Origin: a bacterium BMS3Bbin13
Lineage (GTDB): Bacteria > Pseudomonadota > Gammaproteobacteria > 21-64-14
Length of the DNA stretch: 64,000 nt
Direction of reading: 5' to 3'
Assembly (NCBI GenBank): GCA_002897735.1
Contig: BDTW01000038.1
Coordinates: forward strand, 44,206-108,205
Below the pieces are notes generated by a model. That model was not told the origin of the DNA. It did not search any database and worked only from the letters and a program-made list of their open reading frames with translations. Shown piece by piece: positions 18,496 through 27,899 of the stretch (the first letter of the stretch is position 1; each line of letters opens with the position of its first letter). The position numbers and the translations under genes are program-made.

Positions 18496-19199
18496 AGCTG
18501 CTGGCCATCGAGACCGCGACCGAGGCCTGCTCCGCGGCGCTCGTGTACGACGGTGCGGTGGCGGAACGCTTCGTGATCGCCCCGCGCGAGCATGCGCGGC
18601 GGATCCTGGGCATGATCGAGGAGTTGCTGGCGGAGGCCTCGCTTACGCTCGCGGGACTCGACGCGATCGCCTTCGGGCGCGGTCCCGGCGCCTTCACCGG
18701 CGTGCGCATCGCCGCCTCGGTGACCCAGGGGCTGGCCTTCGGTGCCGATCTGCCGGTGATTCCCGTCTCGACACTGCATGCGCTGGCGGTCGGCGTGCAG
18801 CGTGTGCACGGACGGGACGCGGTGCTTGCGGCGTTCGATGCGCGCATGGGCGAGGTCTATTGGGGCGCTTACCTGCGCGGCGCGGGTCCGGCCATAGGGC
18901 CGGTGGGCGGGGAACGCGTCGTTGCGCCGGACTCGGTGCCGTTGCCCGGCGGCACCGACTGGTACGGGGCCGGCAGCGGCTTCGACCGATACCCGCAGCG
19001 ACTGGCGGCGCGGCTCGGGCCGGTGCTCGCCGGCGTAGTCGCCGGGTGCTTGCCGCGCGCGCGCGACGTGGCCGCGATCGGCGTCGAGGCATTGCGTACC
19101 GGGGCGGGCGTTCCGGCCGAGCAGGCACTGCCCGTGTACCTGCGCGACGAGGTCGTGACGACGCGCGCCGGCGGGGCGCCCGGCGCGGGAAGGTCGTGA
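18492..19199 (+). CDS. tsaB: tRNA threonylcarbamoyladenosine biosynthesis protein TsaB
   Basis: A 235-residue ASKHA-fold protein with LAIETATEACSAAL at the N-terminus and GRGPGAFTGVRIAASVTQGLA around residues 60-80, the TsaB signature. TsaB pairs with TsaD (and TsaE) to transfer threonylcarbamoyl to A37 of ANN-decoding tRNAs. The GTG at 18492 overlaps the yoaA stop (GTGA). The yoaA-tsaB pairing is common in gammaproteobacteria. A tandem repeat array follows the gene. Confidence 0.92.
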   Translation: MKLLAIETATEACSAALVYDGAVAERFVIAPREHARRILGMIEELLAEASLTLAGLDAIAFGRGPGAFTGVRIAASVTQGLAFGADLPVIPVSTLHALAVGVQRVHGRDAVLAAFDARMGEVYWGAYLRGAGPAIGPVGGERVVAPDSVPLPGGTDWYGAGSGFDRYPQRLAARLGPVLAGVVAGCLPRARDVAAIGVEALRTGAGVPAEQALPVYLRDEVVTTRAGGAPGAGRS

Positions 19200-19248
19200 C
19201 CGGGCGCCCGTCCCCTTCAAAACCATTCAGACCGGCCTCGACGTTGGA

Positions 19249-19768
19249 GCCCGGGCAGCCCGCATCCGGGTTACGGGGCGGTAGTAGCCTGGATGGAGCG
19301 AAGCGCAATCCGGGGAAAGGAGCGGTTTGATCGGACCCCTGGATTTCGGCCTGCGGCCTGCATCCAGGCTACGGGGCGGTGGTAGCCTGGATGGAGCGAA
19401 GCGCAATCCGGGGAAAGGAGCGGTGCGATCGGATCCCCGGATTTCGGCCTGCGGCCTGCATCCAGGCTACGGGGCGGTAGTAGCCTGGATGGAGCGAAGC
19501 GCAATCCGGGGAAAGGAGCGGTTTGATCGGACCCCTGGATTTCGGCCTGCGGCCTGCATCCAGGCTACGGGGCGGTGGTAGCCTGGACGGAGCGAAGCGC
19601 AATCCGGGGAAAGGAGCAGTGCGATCGGACCCCTGGATTTCGGCCTGCGGCCTGCATCCAGGCTACGGGGCGGTAGTAGCCTGGATGGAGCGAAGCGCAA
19701 TCCGGGGAAAGGCGCGGTGCGATCGGATCCCCGGATTTCGGCCTGCGGCCTGCATCCAGGCTACGGGT
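19249..19768. repeat. 98-bp tandem repeat, five copies, each a potential hairpin
   Basis: Units begin at 19284, 19382, 19480, 19578 and 19676 with an exact 98-base period. A partial unit precedes them and the last is slightly short. Each unit opens with GTAGCCTGGATG and closes with CATCCAGGCTAC, a 12-bp inverted repeat, with GGAGCGAAGCGCAATCCGGGG inside. Sequence variants alternate (GGCGGTAGTAG against GGCGGTGGTAG between units), so the true repeat is a 196-bp dimer. It lies between the convergent 3' ends of tsaB and dapE, where it could also block read-through. Short open frames inside are a by-product; 98 is not a multiple of 3. Confidence 0.93.
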
Positions 19769-19773
19769 AACGG

Positions 19774-20913
19774 TCAGGGATACAGCAGTCGCTCGATGAG
19801 CCGGCGATAGAGCGCCGAGAGCGCTTCGAGTTCTTCGATACCGACGTGTTCGTTCACTTGGTGGATGGTGGTGTTGACCGGCCCGAGTTCCACGACCTGG
19901 GCGCCGGTGGGGGCGATGAAGCGCCCGTCCGAGGTGCCGCCGGTGGTGGACGCCTCGGTCTCGATACCGAGCACGTCGCGCACCGCGCCGCGTACCGCCT
20001 CGAGCAGCGCCCCGCCCCCGGTCAGGAACGGCGCGCCCGAGTGGGACCATTCGAGGTCGTAGCGCAGCCCATGGCGGTCGAGGACCGCAGCCACGCGCTC
20101 GCGCAGCGCCTCGTTCGTGACCTCGGTGGAGTAGCGGAAGTTGAACACCGCCTCCAGTTCGCCGGGGATGACGTTGTAGGCACCGGCGCCCGAGTGCAGA
20201 TCGACGACCTGGAAGGTGGTCGGCGGGAAGTGCGCGTTGCCCGCGTCCCAGGCGGCGGCGGACAATTCGGCGAGCGCCGGTGTCGCGCGATGGATGGGGT
20301 TGTCGGCCCGTTCCGGGTAGGCCACGTGGCCCTGGATGCCGTGGACCCGCAGCCGCCCGGTGAGGGAGCCGCGCCGGCCGATCTTGACGGTGTCGCCGAG
20401 CCGCTCGCGGCTGCTCGGCTCGCCGACCAGGCACCAGTCGATCGTCTCGCTGTGCGCCTGCAGGTGCTCGACGACGCGCACCGTGCCGTCCACCGCCTCG
20501 CCCTCCTCGTCGCTGGTCAGCAGGAAGGCGATCGACCCGCGCGGCGGCGGACCGCCACGGAGCGCCGACTCGCAGGCGGTGACCATCGCCGCGAGGGAGC
20601 CCTTCATGTCGGCGGCGCCGCGCCCGTAGAGCCTGCCCGCGCGCACCTCGGGTTCGAAGGGCGGCACGTCCCAGCGTTCCACGGGGCCGGTCGGGACCAC
20701 GTCGGTGTGCCCGGCGAACACCAGTAGCGGGCGCGCGTCGCCGAGGCGCACCCAGGCGTTGGTTACCGGGCCGAACGCCAGTCGCTCGGCCCGGAACCCG
20801 AGGCGCTCCAGGCGCGCGATCAGGATCTCCTGGCAACCGGCGTCCTCGGGCGTGACCGAGGGGCGTGCGATCAGCTCGCGGGCGAGCGCAATGACGGGGG
20901 TGTCGGTGGGCAT
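19774..20913 (-). CDS. dapE: Succinyl-diaminopimelate desuccinylase
   Basis: A 379-residue M20-family zinc enzyme that hydrolyses N-succinyl-LL-diaminopimelate to LL-diaminopimelate and succinate. Metal-site motifs are visible: FAGHTDVVPTG near residue 65, GRGAADMKG near 97 and TSDEEGEAVDGT near 130, with PVNTTIHQVNEHV near the C-terminus. It is the last gene of dapC-dapD-dapE on the minus strand, 49 bases behind dapD. The ATG at 20913 gives the usual length. Confidence 0.95.
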   Translation of the reverse strand: MPTDTPVIALARELIARPSVTPEDAGCQEILIARLERLGFRAERLAFGPVTNAWVRLGDARPLLVFAGHTDVVPTGPVERWDVPPFEPEVRAGRLYGRGAADMKGSLAAMVTACESALRGGPPPRGSIAFLLTSDEEGEAVDGTVRVVEHLQAHSETIDWCLVGEPSSRERLGDTVKIGRRGSLTGRLRVHGIQGHVAYPERADNPIHRATPALAELSAAAWDAGNAHFPPTTFQVVDLHSGAGAYNVIPGELEAVFNFRYSTEVTNEALRERVAAVLDRHGLRYDLEWSHSGAPFLTGGGALLEAVRGAVRDVLGIETEASTTGGTSDGRFIAPTGAQVVELGPVNTTIHQVNEHVGIEELEALSALYRRLIERLLYP

Positions 20914-20962
20914 ACGCGCCCCAGCATAGCCGATGGGCGGGCGCGGCGGGAACCGGCGCCGT

Positions 20963-21784
20963 TCACAGGTCGCGCAGCAGCGCGTTGATCCCGATCTTCC
21001 CGCGCGTCTTCTCGTCGACCTGCTTGACGATCACCGCGCAATAGAGGCTGTACTTCCCGTCCTTGGAGGGCAGGTTGCCGGATACCACCACGGAGCCGGC
21101 CGGGACGCGGCCGTGGAAGATCTCTTCCGTCTCGCGGTGGTAGATCCGGGTGCTTTGTCCGATGTAGACGCCCATGGAGATCACCGAACCGCGTTCCACC
21201 ACGACGCCCTCGACGATCTCCGAGCGCGCGCCGATGAAGCAGTCGTCCTCGATGATGGTGGGCGCGGCCTGCACCGGTTCCAGGACCCCGCCGATCCCGA
21301 CGCCTCCGGAAAGGTGCACGTTCCTGCCGATCTGTGCGCAGGAGCCGACCGTCGCCCAGGTGTCGACCATGGTGCCGGTGTCGATGTAGGCGCCGATGTT
21401 CACGTAGGAAGGCATGAGCACCACGCCGGGCGCGATGTAGGCGCCGCGGCGCGCCGCCGCCGGCGGCACGACGCGCACGCCGGAGGCGCGGAAGTCCCGG
21501 GAGTTGTAGTCGGAGTACTTCGCCGGGACCTTGTCGTAGTAGTTGGCGAAGCCGCCCTTCATGAAACGGTTGTCCTCGATCCGGAAGTAGAGCAGCACCG
21601 CCTTCTTGAGCCACTCGTTGACCACCCATCCGGAATCCCCCGGTTCGGCGACCCGCGCCCGCCCGCTGTCGAGCAGTGCGACGGCCTCCTGCACCGCCTC
21701 GCGCACGTGCGTATTCACGTTGCGCGGCGTGATCTGCGCGCGGTGCTCGAAGGCCTCCTCGATGACGTCTTTCAAGTCGTTCAT
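20963..21784 (-). CDS. dapD: Tetrahydrodipicolinate N-succinyltransferase
   Basis: A 273-residue left-handed beta-helix (hexapeptide repeat) enzyme that succinylates tetrahydrodipicolinate in lysine and peptidoglycan precursor synthesis. Typical features are the N-terminal helical domain, [20 protein letters not shown], and repeats such as [20 protein letters not shown] and [20 protein letters not shown]. The length equals that of the E. coli enzyme. It lies 36 bases after dapC. Confidence 0.96.
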   Translation of the reverse strand: MNDLKDVIEEAFEHRAQITPRNVNTHVREAVQEAVALLDSGRARVAEPGDSGWVVNEWLKKAVLLYFRIEDNRFMKGGFANYYDKVPAKYSDYNSRDFRASGVRVVPPAAARRGAYIAPGVVLMPSYVNIGAYIDTGTMVDTWATVGSCAQIGRNVHLSGGVGIGGVLEPVQAAPTIIEDDCFIGARSEIVEGVVVERGSVISMGVYIGQSTRIYHRETEEIFHGRVPAGSVVVSGNLPSKDGKYSLYCAVIVKQVDEKTRGKIGINALLRDL

Positions 21785-21820
21785 GCCCTGACTCCCGGTG
21801 CGTCCCGCGCGGGGCGGGAT

Positions 21821-23011
21821 TTAGAGTGATATGACCAGATCGCGGATGCGTCGCGCGGCCTCGACGCACTCCGCGGGCGGCGCGACCAGCGCGATCCGCA
21901 CCCGGTTGCGACCGGGATCCTCGCCGTAGGCGGTGCGCGAGAGGAAGGTCCCGGGCAGTACCGTGACGTGGCCGCGTTCGTAGAGGGCGCGGGCGAACGC
22001 GGTGTCCGGCAGCGGCGTGCGCGGCCAGAGATAGAAGCCGCCGTCCGGGCGGCGTACGTCGAGCACGCCGTCCAGGACCTCCAGGACCCCGTCGAATTTC
22101 TCCCGGTAGGCGGCGCGGTTGGAGCGCACGTGTTCCTCGTCCCCCCACGCGGCGATGCTGGCGGCCTGGGTGTAGGGCGCCATGGTACAGCCGTGGTAGG
22201 TCCGGTAGCGCAGGAAATACTCGATGAGCCGCGGATCGCCGGCGGCGAAGCCGGAGCGCATCCCGGGTAGGTTGGAACGCTTCGAGAGACTGTGAAAGAC
22301 CATACAGCGCCGGTAGTCGTCCAGGCCCATGGCGGCGGCGGCCTGCAGCAGCCCGGGGGGCGGGCGCGCCTCGTCGGGATAGATCTCCGAATAGCATTCG
22401 TCGCTCGCGATCACGAAGTCGTATTCGTGCGCGCGCTCGATGAGCCGCTGCAGGAGCGGCGGCTCGAACACCGTACCGGTCGGGTTGCCGGGCGTGCACA
22501 GGTAGAGAAGCCGGCAGCGTTTCCACACGCTTTCCGGCACCGCCTCGAAATCCGGCGCCGGGGTCTCGGGGTCCGCCGGATTCACGTACCATGGCTCGGC
22601 GCCGGCGAGCAACGCCGCGCCCTCGTAGATCTGGTAGAAGGGATTGGGCATCAGCACGAGCGGGCGGGCGCTGCGGTCGATGACGCACTGGGCGAAGGCG
22701 AACAGTCCCTCGCGCGATCCGTTCAACGGCAATACGTGGCGTTCCGGGTCCAACTCCGGCACGAGCCCGTAGCGGCGGCTCGCCCAGGCGGCGAGTGCCG
22801 CGCGCAGGGCGGGCTCGCCGCGCGTGGTGGGGTAGCGCGACAGGCCCCCGAGGTGCGCGGCGAGTCGCGCGGCGACGTGTTCGGGCGCCGCGTGGCGGGG
22901 TTCGCCGATCGCCAGGTTGATCGCCTCCAGATCCGGCGGCGAGGCGTCCTCCAGCAGCCGGGCGAGGCGCTCGAAGGGGTACGGTCGGAGACGGGAGAGG
23001 TCCGGATTCAT
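21821..23011 (-). CDS. dapC: Succinyldiaminopimelate transaminase
   Basis: A 396-residue fold-type I PLP aminotransferase. It has LAIGEPRHAAPEHV at the N-terminus, TPGNPTGTVF in the centre, the lysine in SLSKRSNLPGMRSGF that binds PLP, and RNRVRIALVAP for the substrate carboxylate. The family specificity follows from the operon: it precedes dapD and dapE, so the three catalyse consecutive steps. The ATG at 23011 was chosen because upstream sequence lacks protein-like character and carries the shared promoter region with the divergent permease gene. Confidence 0.92.
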   Translation of the reverse strand: MNPDLSRLRPYPFERLARLLEDASPPDLEAINLAIGEPRHAAPEHVAARLAAHLGGLSRYPTTRGEPALRAALAAWASRRYGLVPELDPERHVLPLNGSREGLFAFAQCVIDRSARPLVLMPNPFYQIYEGAALLAGAEPWYVNPADPETPAPDFEAVPESVWKRCRLLYLCTPGNPTGTVFEPPLLQRLIERAHEYDFVIASDECYSEIYPDEARPPPGLLQAAAAMGLDDYRRCMVFHSLSKRSNLPGMRSGFAAGDPRLIEYFLRYRTYHGCTMAPYTQAASIAAWGDEEHVRSNRAAYREKFDGVLEVLDGVLDVRRPDGGFYLWPRTPLPDTAFARALYERGHVTVLPGTFLSRTAYGEDPGRNRVRIALVAPPAECVEAARRIRDLVISL

Positions 23012-23175
23012 AAGTGAGGGCTTCGTTGGCAGCCGGTCGGGACCGGCACAAACCGGTACAATCGCCACGCGCCCTCCGCCCCGTGCCGGGAAGGGCCGGG
23101 AGGTGGCGGGACGGCAGTGACGGCGAACCGCCACGCGCCGCCGGGACCGCCCGAATCCGCAGGGTAGCATAAGCG

Positions 23176-24072
23176 ATGGAGTCGATGGGGACCAAACCGG
23201 TACGGGCGCTGCTGCCGGTGCTCAGTCTGCTGCTGGCGTCGAGTCTGTGGGGCGTGGTCTGGTACCCGCTGCGCCTGCTCGAGGCGCGCGGCCTGGGCGG
23301 GTTGTGGAGCGCGCTGGTGATCTACTCGGCGGCGTCGCTGCCCGGTCTGATCGTGCTGTGGAGCGGGCGCGGGCAGCTTCGGCGGCGGCCGTGGGGGCTG
23401 CTCGTCCTGGCGCTCGCATCCGGGTGGTGCAACGTGAGCTTCATCCTCGCGATCCTCGAAGGGACCGTGGTGCGGGTGTTGCTGCTGTTCTATCTGTCGC
23501 CGCTGTGGGCCACGATGCTGGGTTGGGCGATGCTGCGCGAGCCCCTGACGCGGCGCTCGGCGCTGATGCTGATGCCGGCCATGGCGGGCGTGGTGGTGAT
23601 GAGCTGGCACCCGCAGTTGCGCCACCTCTGGCCGCAGGAAGCCGCCGATTGGCTGGCGATCTCCTCGGGGTTCACCTTTGCGCTCGCCAACGTGCTGGTG
23701 CGAAAGCTCTCTACGGTGGGGATCCCGGTCAAGACCGCGGTGACGTGGATCGGCGTGGCGGGCGTGGCGGCGGTATGGTTGCTGCTCGAACACTCCGCCG
23801 TGCCGGAGGTGACCGGTGGCTGGGTGTGGGGCGCGGCGGCGGCGCTCGGCTGGTTCGGTATCATCCTGATGACCGTCTCGGTCCAGTACGGGGTGACGAA
23901 CATGCCGGTGCAACGCTCGGCGGTGATCCTGCTCTTCGAGTTGGTGGTCGGGGCGGTCTCGTCGCAGATCCTGACCCCGGAGGTGGTGACCCCCCGGGAG
24001 TGGCTGGGCGGGGCGCTGATCGTGGCCTCGGCCTATCTCGCCGCGCGCGCCCAGCAGGTGCATCCGGAATGA
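23176..24072 (+). CDS. EamA/DMT-family permease
   Basis: A 298-residue membrane protein with ten hydrophobic segments in two homologous halves, the drug/metabolite transporter architecture. The half-repeats show VRVLLLFYLSPLWATMLGW and MPVQRSAVILLFELVVGAV. Members export amino acids, metabolites or drugs; the substrate cannot be told. It diverges from dapC, which leaves export of a lysine-pathway metabolite as a possibility without evidence. The start may be 23176 or the ATG at 23185. Confidence 0.85.
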   Translation: MESMGTKPVRALLPVLSLLLASSLWGVVWYPLRLLEARGLGGLWSALVIYSAASLPGLIVLWSGRGQLRRRPWGLLVLALASGWCNVSFILAILEGTVVRVLLLFYLSPLWATMLGWAMLREPLTRRSALMLMPAMAGVVVMSWHPQLRHLWPQEAADWLAISSGFTFALANVLVRKLSTVGIPVKTAVTWIGVAGVAAVWLLLEHSAVPEVTGGWVWGAAAALGWFGIILMTVSVQYGVTNMPVQRSAVILLFELVVGAVSSQILTPEVVTPREWLGGALIVASAYLAARAQQVHPE

Positions 24073-24180
24073 GCCCGTACTTCACGGGGCGTGGCCCCCG
24101 CGCCGGGGTGGTCCGCACCCGCCCGGGGCGCCGCGCGCGGTTGGAGATCGTGAAGATCCGGCGGGAACGGTGAGCGCCGT

Positions 24181-26853
24181 TCAGGGCGCCGAGCCGGCGT
24201 CGGACAGCGCTTCATGGAGCGCGTCGCGCAGGCGTTCGAGGTGCCCGGCGTCGGTAATCGGCGCGTTGTGCGTATCGGTGACGAAGAACACGTCGTTGAC
24301 CTGTTCGCCGATGGTGCTGATCTTGGCGTTCTGCACCCGAACCCCGCAGTCGCGGAACGCCCCCCCGACGCGCGAGAGCAGCCCGGGGCGGTCGCCGGTG
24401 AGCAGCTCGACCACCGTGCGCCCGTTGCGGGTATCCTGGGAAAACCCGATCGCCGTGGGGATCGCGAAGTGGCGCAGGTGGCGCTGCGCCCGGCGCGTGA
24501 CCGCTATCGGCGACTCGGGCGTGCGCAACGCACGGGCGAGGGTGGTGCGGATCTCCTCGAGCCGATAGGGCTGCTTGATCGGTCCGCCGTCGGCTTCCAG
24601 TACCACGTAGGTGTCCAGGGTACGCCCGCCGTGCGTGGTGACGATCCGTGCGTCGGTGACCGTTAGGCCGAGTTGGTCCAGCGCGGCGGTGGTCGCGGCG
24701 AACAGGTGATCGGACTCGGGGGTGTGGAGGAAGATCTGCGTGCCGCCGCGGGTGCTCTGCGCCCGCACCAGCACCAGCGGGAGTTCGTCGGGCCGGCGGC
24801 CGGCGATCGCCTCGGTGTGCCAGGCGATCTCGTCGGGGAGATAGCGCAGGAAGTAGTCGTCGCTGAGATCGCGCCAGACGCCGTCGATCTCCCGCTCGCC
24901 GACCCCGCGCCGGCGCAGTGCGGTGCGGGCCTCGTCCTGCACCTCGCGGATGTGCTCCCGCTTGTCGACGGGGTTCTCGAGACCGCGCCGCAGGGCGCGG
25001 CCGGTCGAGGCATGCAACTCCTGGAGCAGGGCCCGGCGCCAGGAGTTCCAGAGTCCGGGGTTGGTTGCGCGGATGTCGGCGATGGTCAGCAGGTAGAGAT
25101 AGTCGAGGTGCACGTGGTCGCCGAGCGTGGCGGCGAATTCGTGGATCACCTGGGGATCGCTGATATCGCGGCGCTGCGCGGTCAGCGAGAAGAGCAGGTG
25201 GTTGCGCACCAGCCAGCACACCAGGCGGGTGTCGTACGCGCCCAGGCCGTGGTCCCGGCAGAACTCCTGCGCATCGGCCGCACCGAGTTCGCAGTGATCG
25301 CCGCTACGGCCCTTGGCGATGTCGTGGAACAGGGCGGCGATATAGAGCAGCTCCGGTTTTGGCAGATCCCGCATGATCCGGCTGCACAGCGGGAGTTCGT
25401 CGGCGAACTCCGGGACCGTCAGGCGGCGCAGGTTGCGCACCACGAACAGGGTGTGCTCGTCCACCGTATAGGTGTGGAACAGGTCGTACTGCATGCGTCC
25501 GACCACGTTGCTGAACGCCGGCAGGTAGGCGGCCAGCACCCCGTAGCGGTTCATCCGCCGCAGATCGTGGGTGACGCCGCGCGGCTGGCGCAGGATTTCC
25601 ATGAACAGGCTGCGCGCGCGCAGGTCGCCGCGGAAGCGATCGTCGATCCGGTCGCGGTTGTCGCGGATCAGGCGGATCGTCGAGGCGCGCACGCCCTTGA
25701 GTTCCGCGTGCTGCTGGAGCAGCAGGAACACCTCCAGCAGGGCGAACGGGTACTGTTCGAACACCTTCGGGTGACGTACTTCGATGAAGCCTTTGCGTGA
25801 CTGGAAGCGGCGGTTGATCACCAGCGGTTCGTCTCGATCGTCGGCATAGAGGATCGCCTCCTGGAACAACTGCAGGAGCATCTCGTTGAGGCGGCTCAGA
25901 TCCATCACCGTGCGGTAGTAGTGCTGCATGAACTGCTCGACCGCCAGGTTCGCGTCCGTATCGCGGAAACCGAACCGCCGTGCCAGGGGGACCTGGTGAT
26001 CGAACAGTAGTCGGTCCTCGCGCCGGCCGGTGAGCAGGTGCAGCGCGAAACGGATGCGCCACAGGTGGTCCTGTCCCTCGATGAGGGCGCGGTATTCGGC
26101 CTCGGTCAGGAATCCGTGGCCGACCAGGTCGTGCAACGTGGCGGCGCCGAAGTGGCGCTTGGCCACCCAACCCACCATCTGGATGTCGCGCAGACCGCCG
26201 GGACCTTCCTTGATATTCGGCTCGAGGTTGTAGGCGGTGTCGTGGAACTTGCGGTGTCGGGCCTGCTGCTCGTTCCACTTCGCGGCGAAGAACGCGCGCC
26301 CGGGCCACACGCGATCCGGGCCGGTGGCCGCGCGCAGGGCGGTGAACAAGGCCTGCGGCCCGGCCAGCAGCCGGGCCTCCATCAGATTGGTGGCGACCGT
26401 GATGTCGCGTCGGGCCTCGTCGACGCACTCCTCGACCGAGCGCACGCTGTGGCCGACCTCCGCGCCGAGGTCCCAGAGCAACGTCAGAAACTGTTCGATC
26501 GCCGCCCGGTGGCGCTCGCGCGCGGCATCGTCCGCCACCAGGATCAGCAGGTCGATGTCGGAGGCCGGGTGCAGTTCGCCGCGACCGTAGCCGCCCACCG
26601 CCACCAGCGCGAGGTCGGCGCCGGCGCCGGGGAGCAGGCGGTGCCACGCGTACTCCAGCAGTCGATCGATGAGCCGGGCCTGCTTGTGCACGAGTTCGCG
26701 CACCGGGGCGCCTGCGGCGAACTGCGCCGCCAGGTCTTCGCGCGCCCGATCCAGGGCGTCCCGGCACGCGGGGAGGAGTTCGCCGCCGTCGGCAAGCGCC
26801 CGCTCGATGCGTGCGGTATCCAGGGAAGGCGGTGTGGGGGGCGGTGCGTCCAT
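24181..26853 (-). CDS. glnD: Bifunctional uridylyltransferase/uridylyl-removing enzyme GlnD
   Basis: An 890-residue nitrogen sensor that uridylylates PII at low glutamine and de-uridylylates it at high glutamine. It has a nucleotidyltransferase domain with GGYGRGELHPASDIDLLI near residue 85, an HD domain with LFHDIAKGRSGDH near 500, and two C-terminal ACT domains (from about 700) for glutamine sensing. The ATG at 26853 lies 20 bases after the map stop, so map-glnD is likely an operon, as in many gammaproteobacteria. Confidence 0.95.
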   Translation of the reverse strand: MDAPPPTPPSLDTARIERALADGGELLPACRDALDRAREDLAAQFAAGAPVRELVHKQARLIDRLLEYAWHRLLPGAGADLALVAVGGYGRGELHPASDIDLLILVADDAARERHRAAIEQFLTLLWDLGAEVGHSVRSVEECVDEARRDITVATNLMEARLLAGPQALFTALRAATGPDRVWPGRAFFAAKWNEQQARHRKFHDTAYNLEPNIKEGPGGLRDIQMVGWVAKRHFGAATLHDLVGHGFLTEAEYRALIEGQDHLWRIRFALHLLTGRREDRLLFDHQVPLARRFGFRDTDANLAVEQFMQHYYRTVMDLSRLNEMLLQLFQEAILYADDRDEPLVINRRFQSRKGFIEVRHPKVFEQYPFALLEVFLLLQQHAELKGVRASTIRLIRDNRDRIDDRFRGDLRARSLFMEILRQPRGVTHDLRRMNRYGVLAAYLPAFSNVVGRMQYDLFHTYTVDEHTLFVVRNLRRLTVPEFADELPLCSRIMRDLPKPELLYIAALFHDIAKGRSGDHCELGAADAQEFCRDHGLGAYDTRLVCWLVRNHLLFSLTAQRRDISDPQVIHEFAATLGDHVHLDYLYLLTIADIRATNPGLWNSWRRALLQELHASTGRALRRGLENPVDKREHIREVQDEARTALRRRGVGEREIDGVWRDLSDDYFLRYLPDEIAWHTEAIAGRRPDELPLVLVRAQSTRGGTQIFLHTPESDHLFAATTAALDQLGLTVTDARIVTTHGGRTLDTYVVLEADGGPIKQPYRLEEIRTTLARALRTPESPIAVTRRAQRHLRHFAIPTAIGFSQDTRNGRTVVELLTGDRPGLLSRVGGAFRDCGVRVQNAKISTIGEQVNDVFFVTDTHNAPITDAGHLERLRDALHEALSDAGSAP

Positions 26854-26873
26854 GCGGGCGGCGCGCGCGTGCT

Positions 26874-27641
26874 TCAGACTTCGCCGCCGGGACGCGCGGT
26901 GAGGATCTCGCGGCCGTTCGCCGTGACCAGGACGGTGTGTTCCCATTGTGCGGAGAGGCCGTGGTCCTTGGTGACCACCGTCCAGCCGTCGGGCAGGAGC
27001 TTCACGTCGCGCCGCCCGGCATTGACCATCGGCTCGATGGTGAAGGTCATCCCCTCCTGCAGTACCATGCCCGTGCCCGGTGTGCCGTAGTGCAGCACCT
27101 GGGGGTCCTCGTGGAATTCACGCCCGATCCCGTGTCCGCAGTACTCGCGCACGACGGAGAAGCCGCTACGTTCGGCATGCTGCTGAATGGCGTGGCCGAT
27201 GTCCCCGAGCCGGACGCCCGGACGGACCATGTCGATGCCGATCATCATGCACTCATGGGTGATCTGCACCAGACGCCGGGCCAGGACCGAAGGTTCGCCC
27301 ACGAAGAACATCTTGCTGCTGTCGCCGTGATACCCGTCTTTGATCACGGTGACGTCGATGTTGGCGATGTCGCCGTTCTTCAGCCGCTTGGCGCTCGGGA
27401 TACCGTGGCAGACCACGTGGTTGATCGAGGTGCAGATGGACTTGGGGAAGCCGCGGTAGTTGAGCGGCGCCGGGACGGCGTGCTGTTCGTGTACGGTGTA
27501 CTCGCGACAGAGCCGGTCCAGCTCCTCGGTGGTCACTCCGGGGCGGATGTGGGGCTCGATCATGGCCAGCAGCCGGCCCGCCAAGCGGCCGGCCTCGCGC
27601 ATTTTCTCGATCTCTTCCGGGGTCTTGATGGTCACGCCCAT
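26874..27641 (-). CDS. map: Type I methionine aminopeptidase
   Basis: A 255-residue M24A enzyme that removes the initiator methionine. Metal ligands lie in ANIDVTVIKDGYHGDSSKMF (two Asp), GHGIGREFHEDP (His) and TIEPMVN (Glu), with a final Glu near the C-terminus in WEHTVLVT. It is divergent from rpsB across a 258-base promoter region, the arrangement known from E. coli. Confidence 0.96.
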   Translation of the reverse strand: MGVTIKTPEEIEKMREAGRLAGRLLAMIEPHIRPGVTTEELDRLCREYTVHEQHAVPAPLNYRGFPKSICTSINHVVCHGIPSAKRLKNGDIANIDVTVIKDGYHGDSSKMFFVGEPSVLARRLVQITHECMMIGIDMVRPGVRLGDIGHAIQQHAERSGFSVVREYCGHGIGREFHEDPQVLHYGTPGTGMVLQEGMTFTIEPMVNAGRRDVKLLPDGWTVVTKDHGLSAQWEHTVLVTANGREILTARPGGEV

Positions 27642-27714
27642 GGCAGGGTTCCGGGTCTCGGGGCGGCGCAGGAGGCGGAGGGAGCAAAATACGCGGATCG
27701 GCGTGCGCTTTCAA

Positions 27715-27743
27715 TTGTTACAGCACGGAGTTTATGGTATAAA
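27715..27743 (+). promoter_or_regulatory. Probable sigma-70 promoter of rpsB
   Basis: TTGTTA at 27715-27720 and TATAAA at 27738-27743 are separated by 17 bases. The A+T-rich stretch is conspicuous in this GC-rich genome. The start would fall near 27750, leaving a leader of about 150 bases before rpsB. In E. coli the rpsB leader is the target of S2 autoregulation, so the length fits a similar control (inference). Confidence 0.65.
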
Positions 27744-27899
27744 ACCCGGCTTTACCGTGCAATACGATCGGCCATCGCGCCGTAGATCCGCACATACGCC
27801 GGCACATGCGGCCGGGTGCCGGGCCGCGGGAATACCCGCCCCCGGTTGCCGCATGGGGCGTATGGAGGCCCAACCCAGACAGCGAGGAGCACTATCCCC

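Noticed and set aside
19249..19768. A CRISPR array
   Set aside because: The whole 98-base unit is conserved, with no unique spacers and no cas genes nearby.
19271..19810. Overlapping frames of 77-95 codons on both strands in the tandem array
   Set aside because: They are produced by the 98-base repeat. The period is not a multiple of three, so each copy is read in a different frame.
24069..24173. A 34-codon frame starting on the stop of the EamA permease gene (ATGA)
   Set aside because: Its product is Arg/Gly-rich with no recognisable feature, and overlap of ATGA alone is weak evidence.
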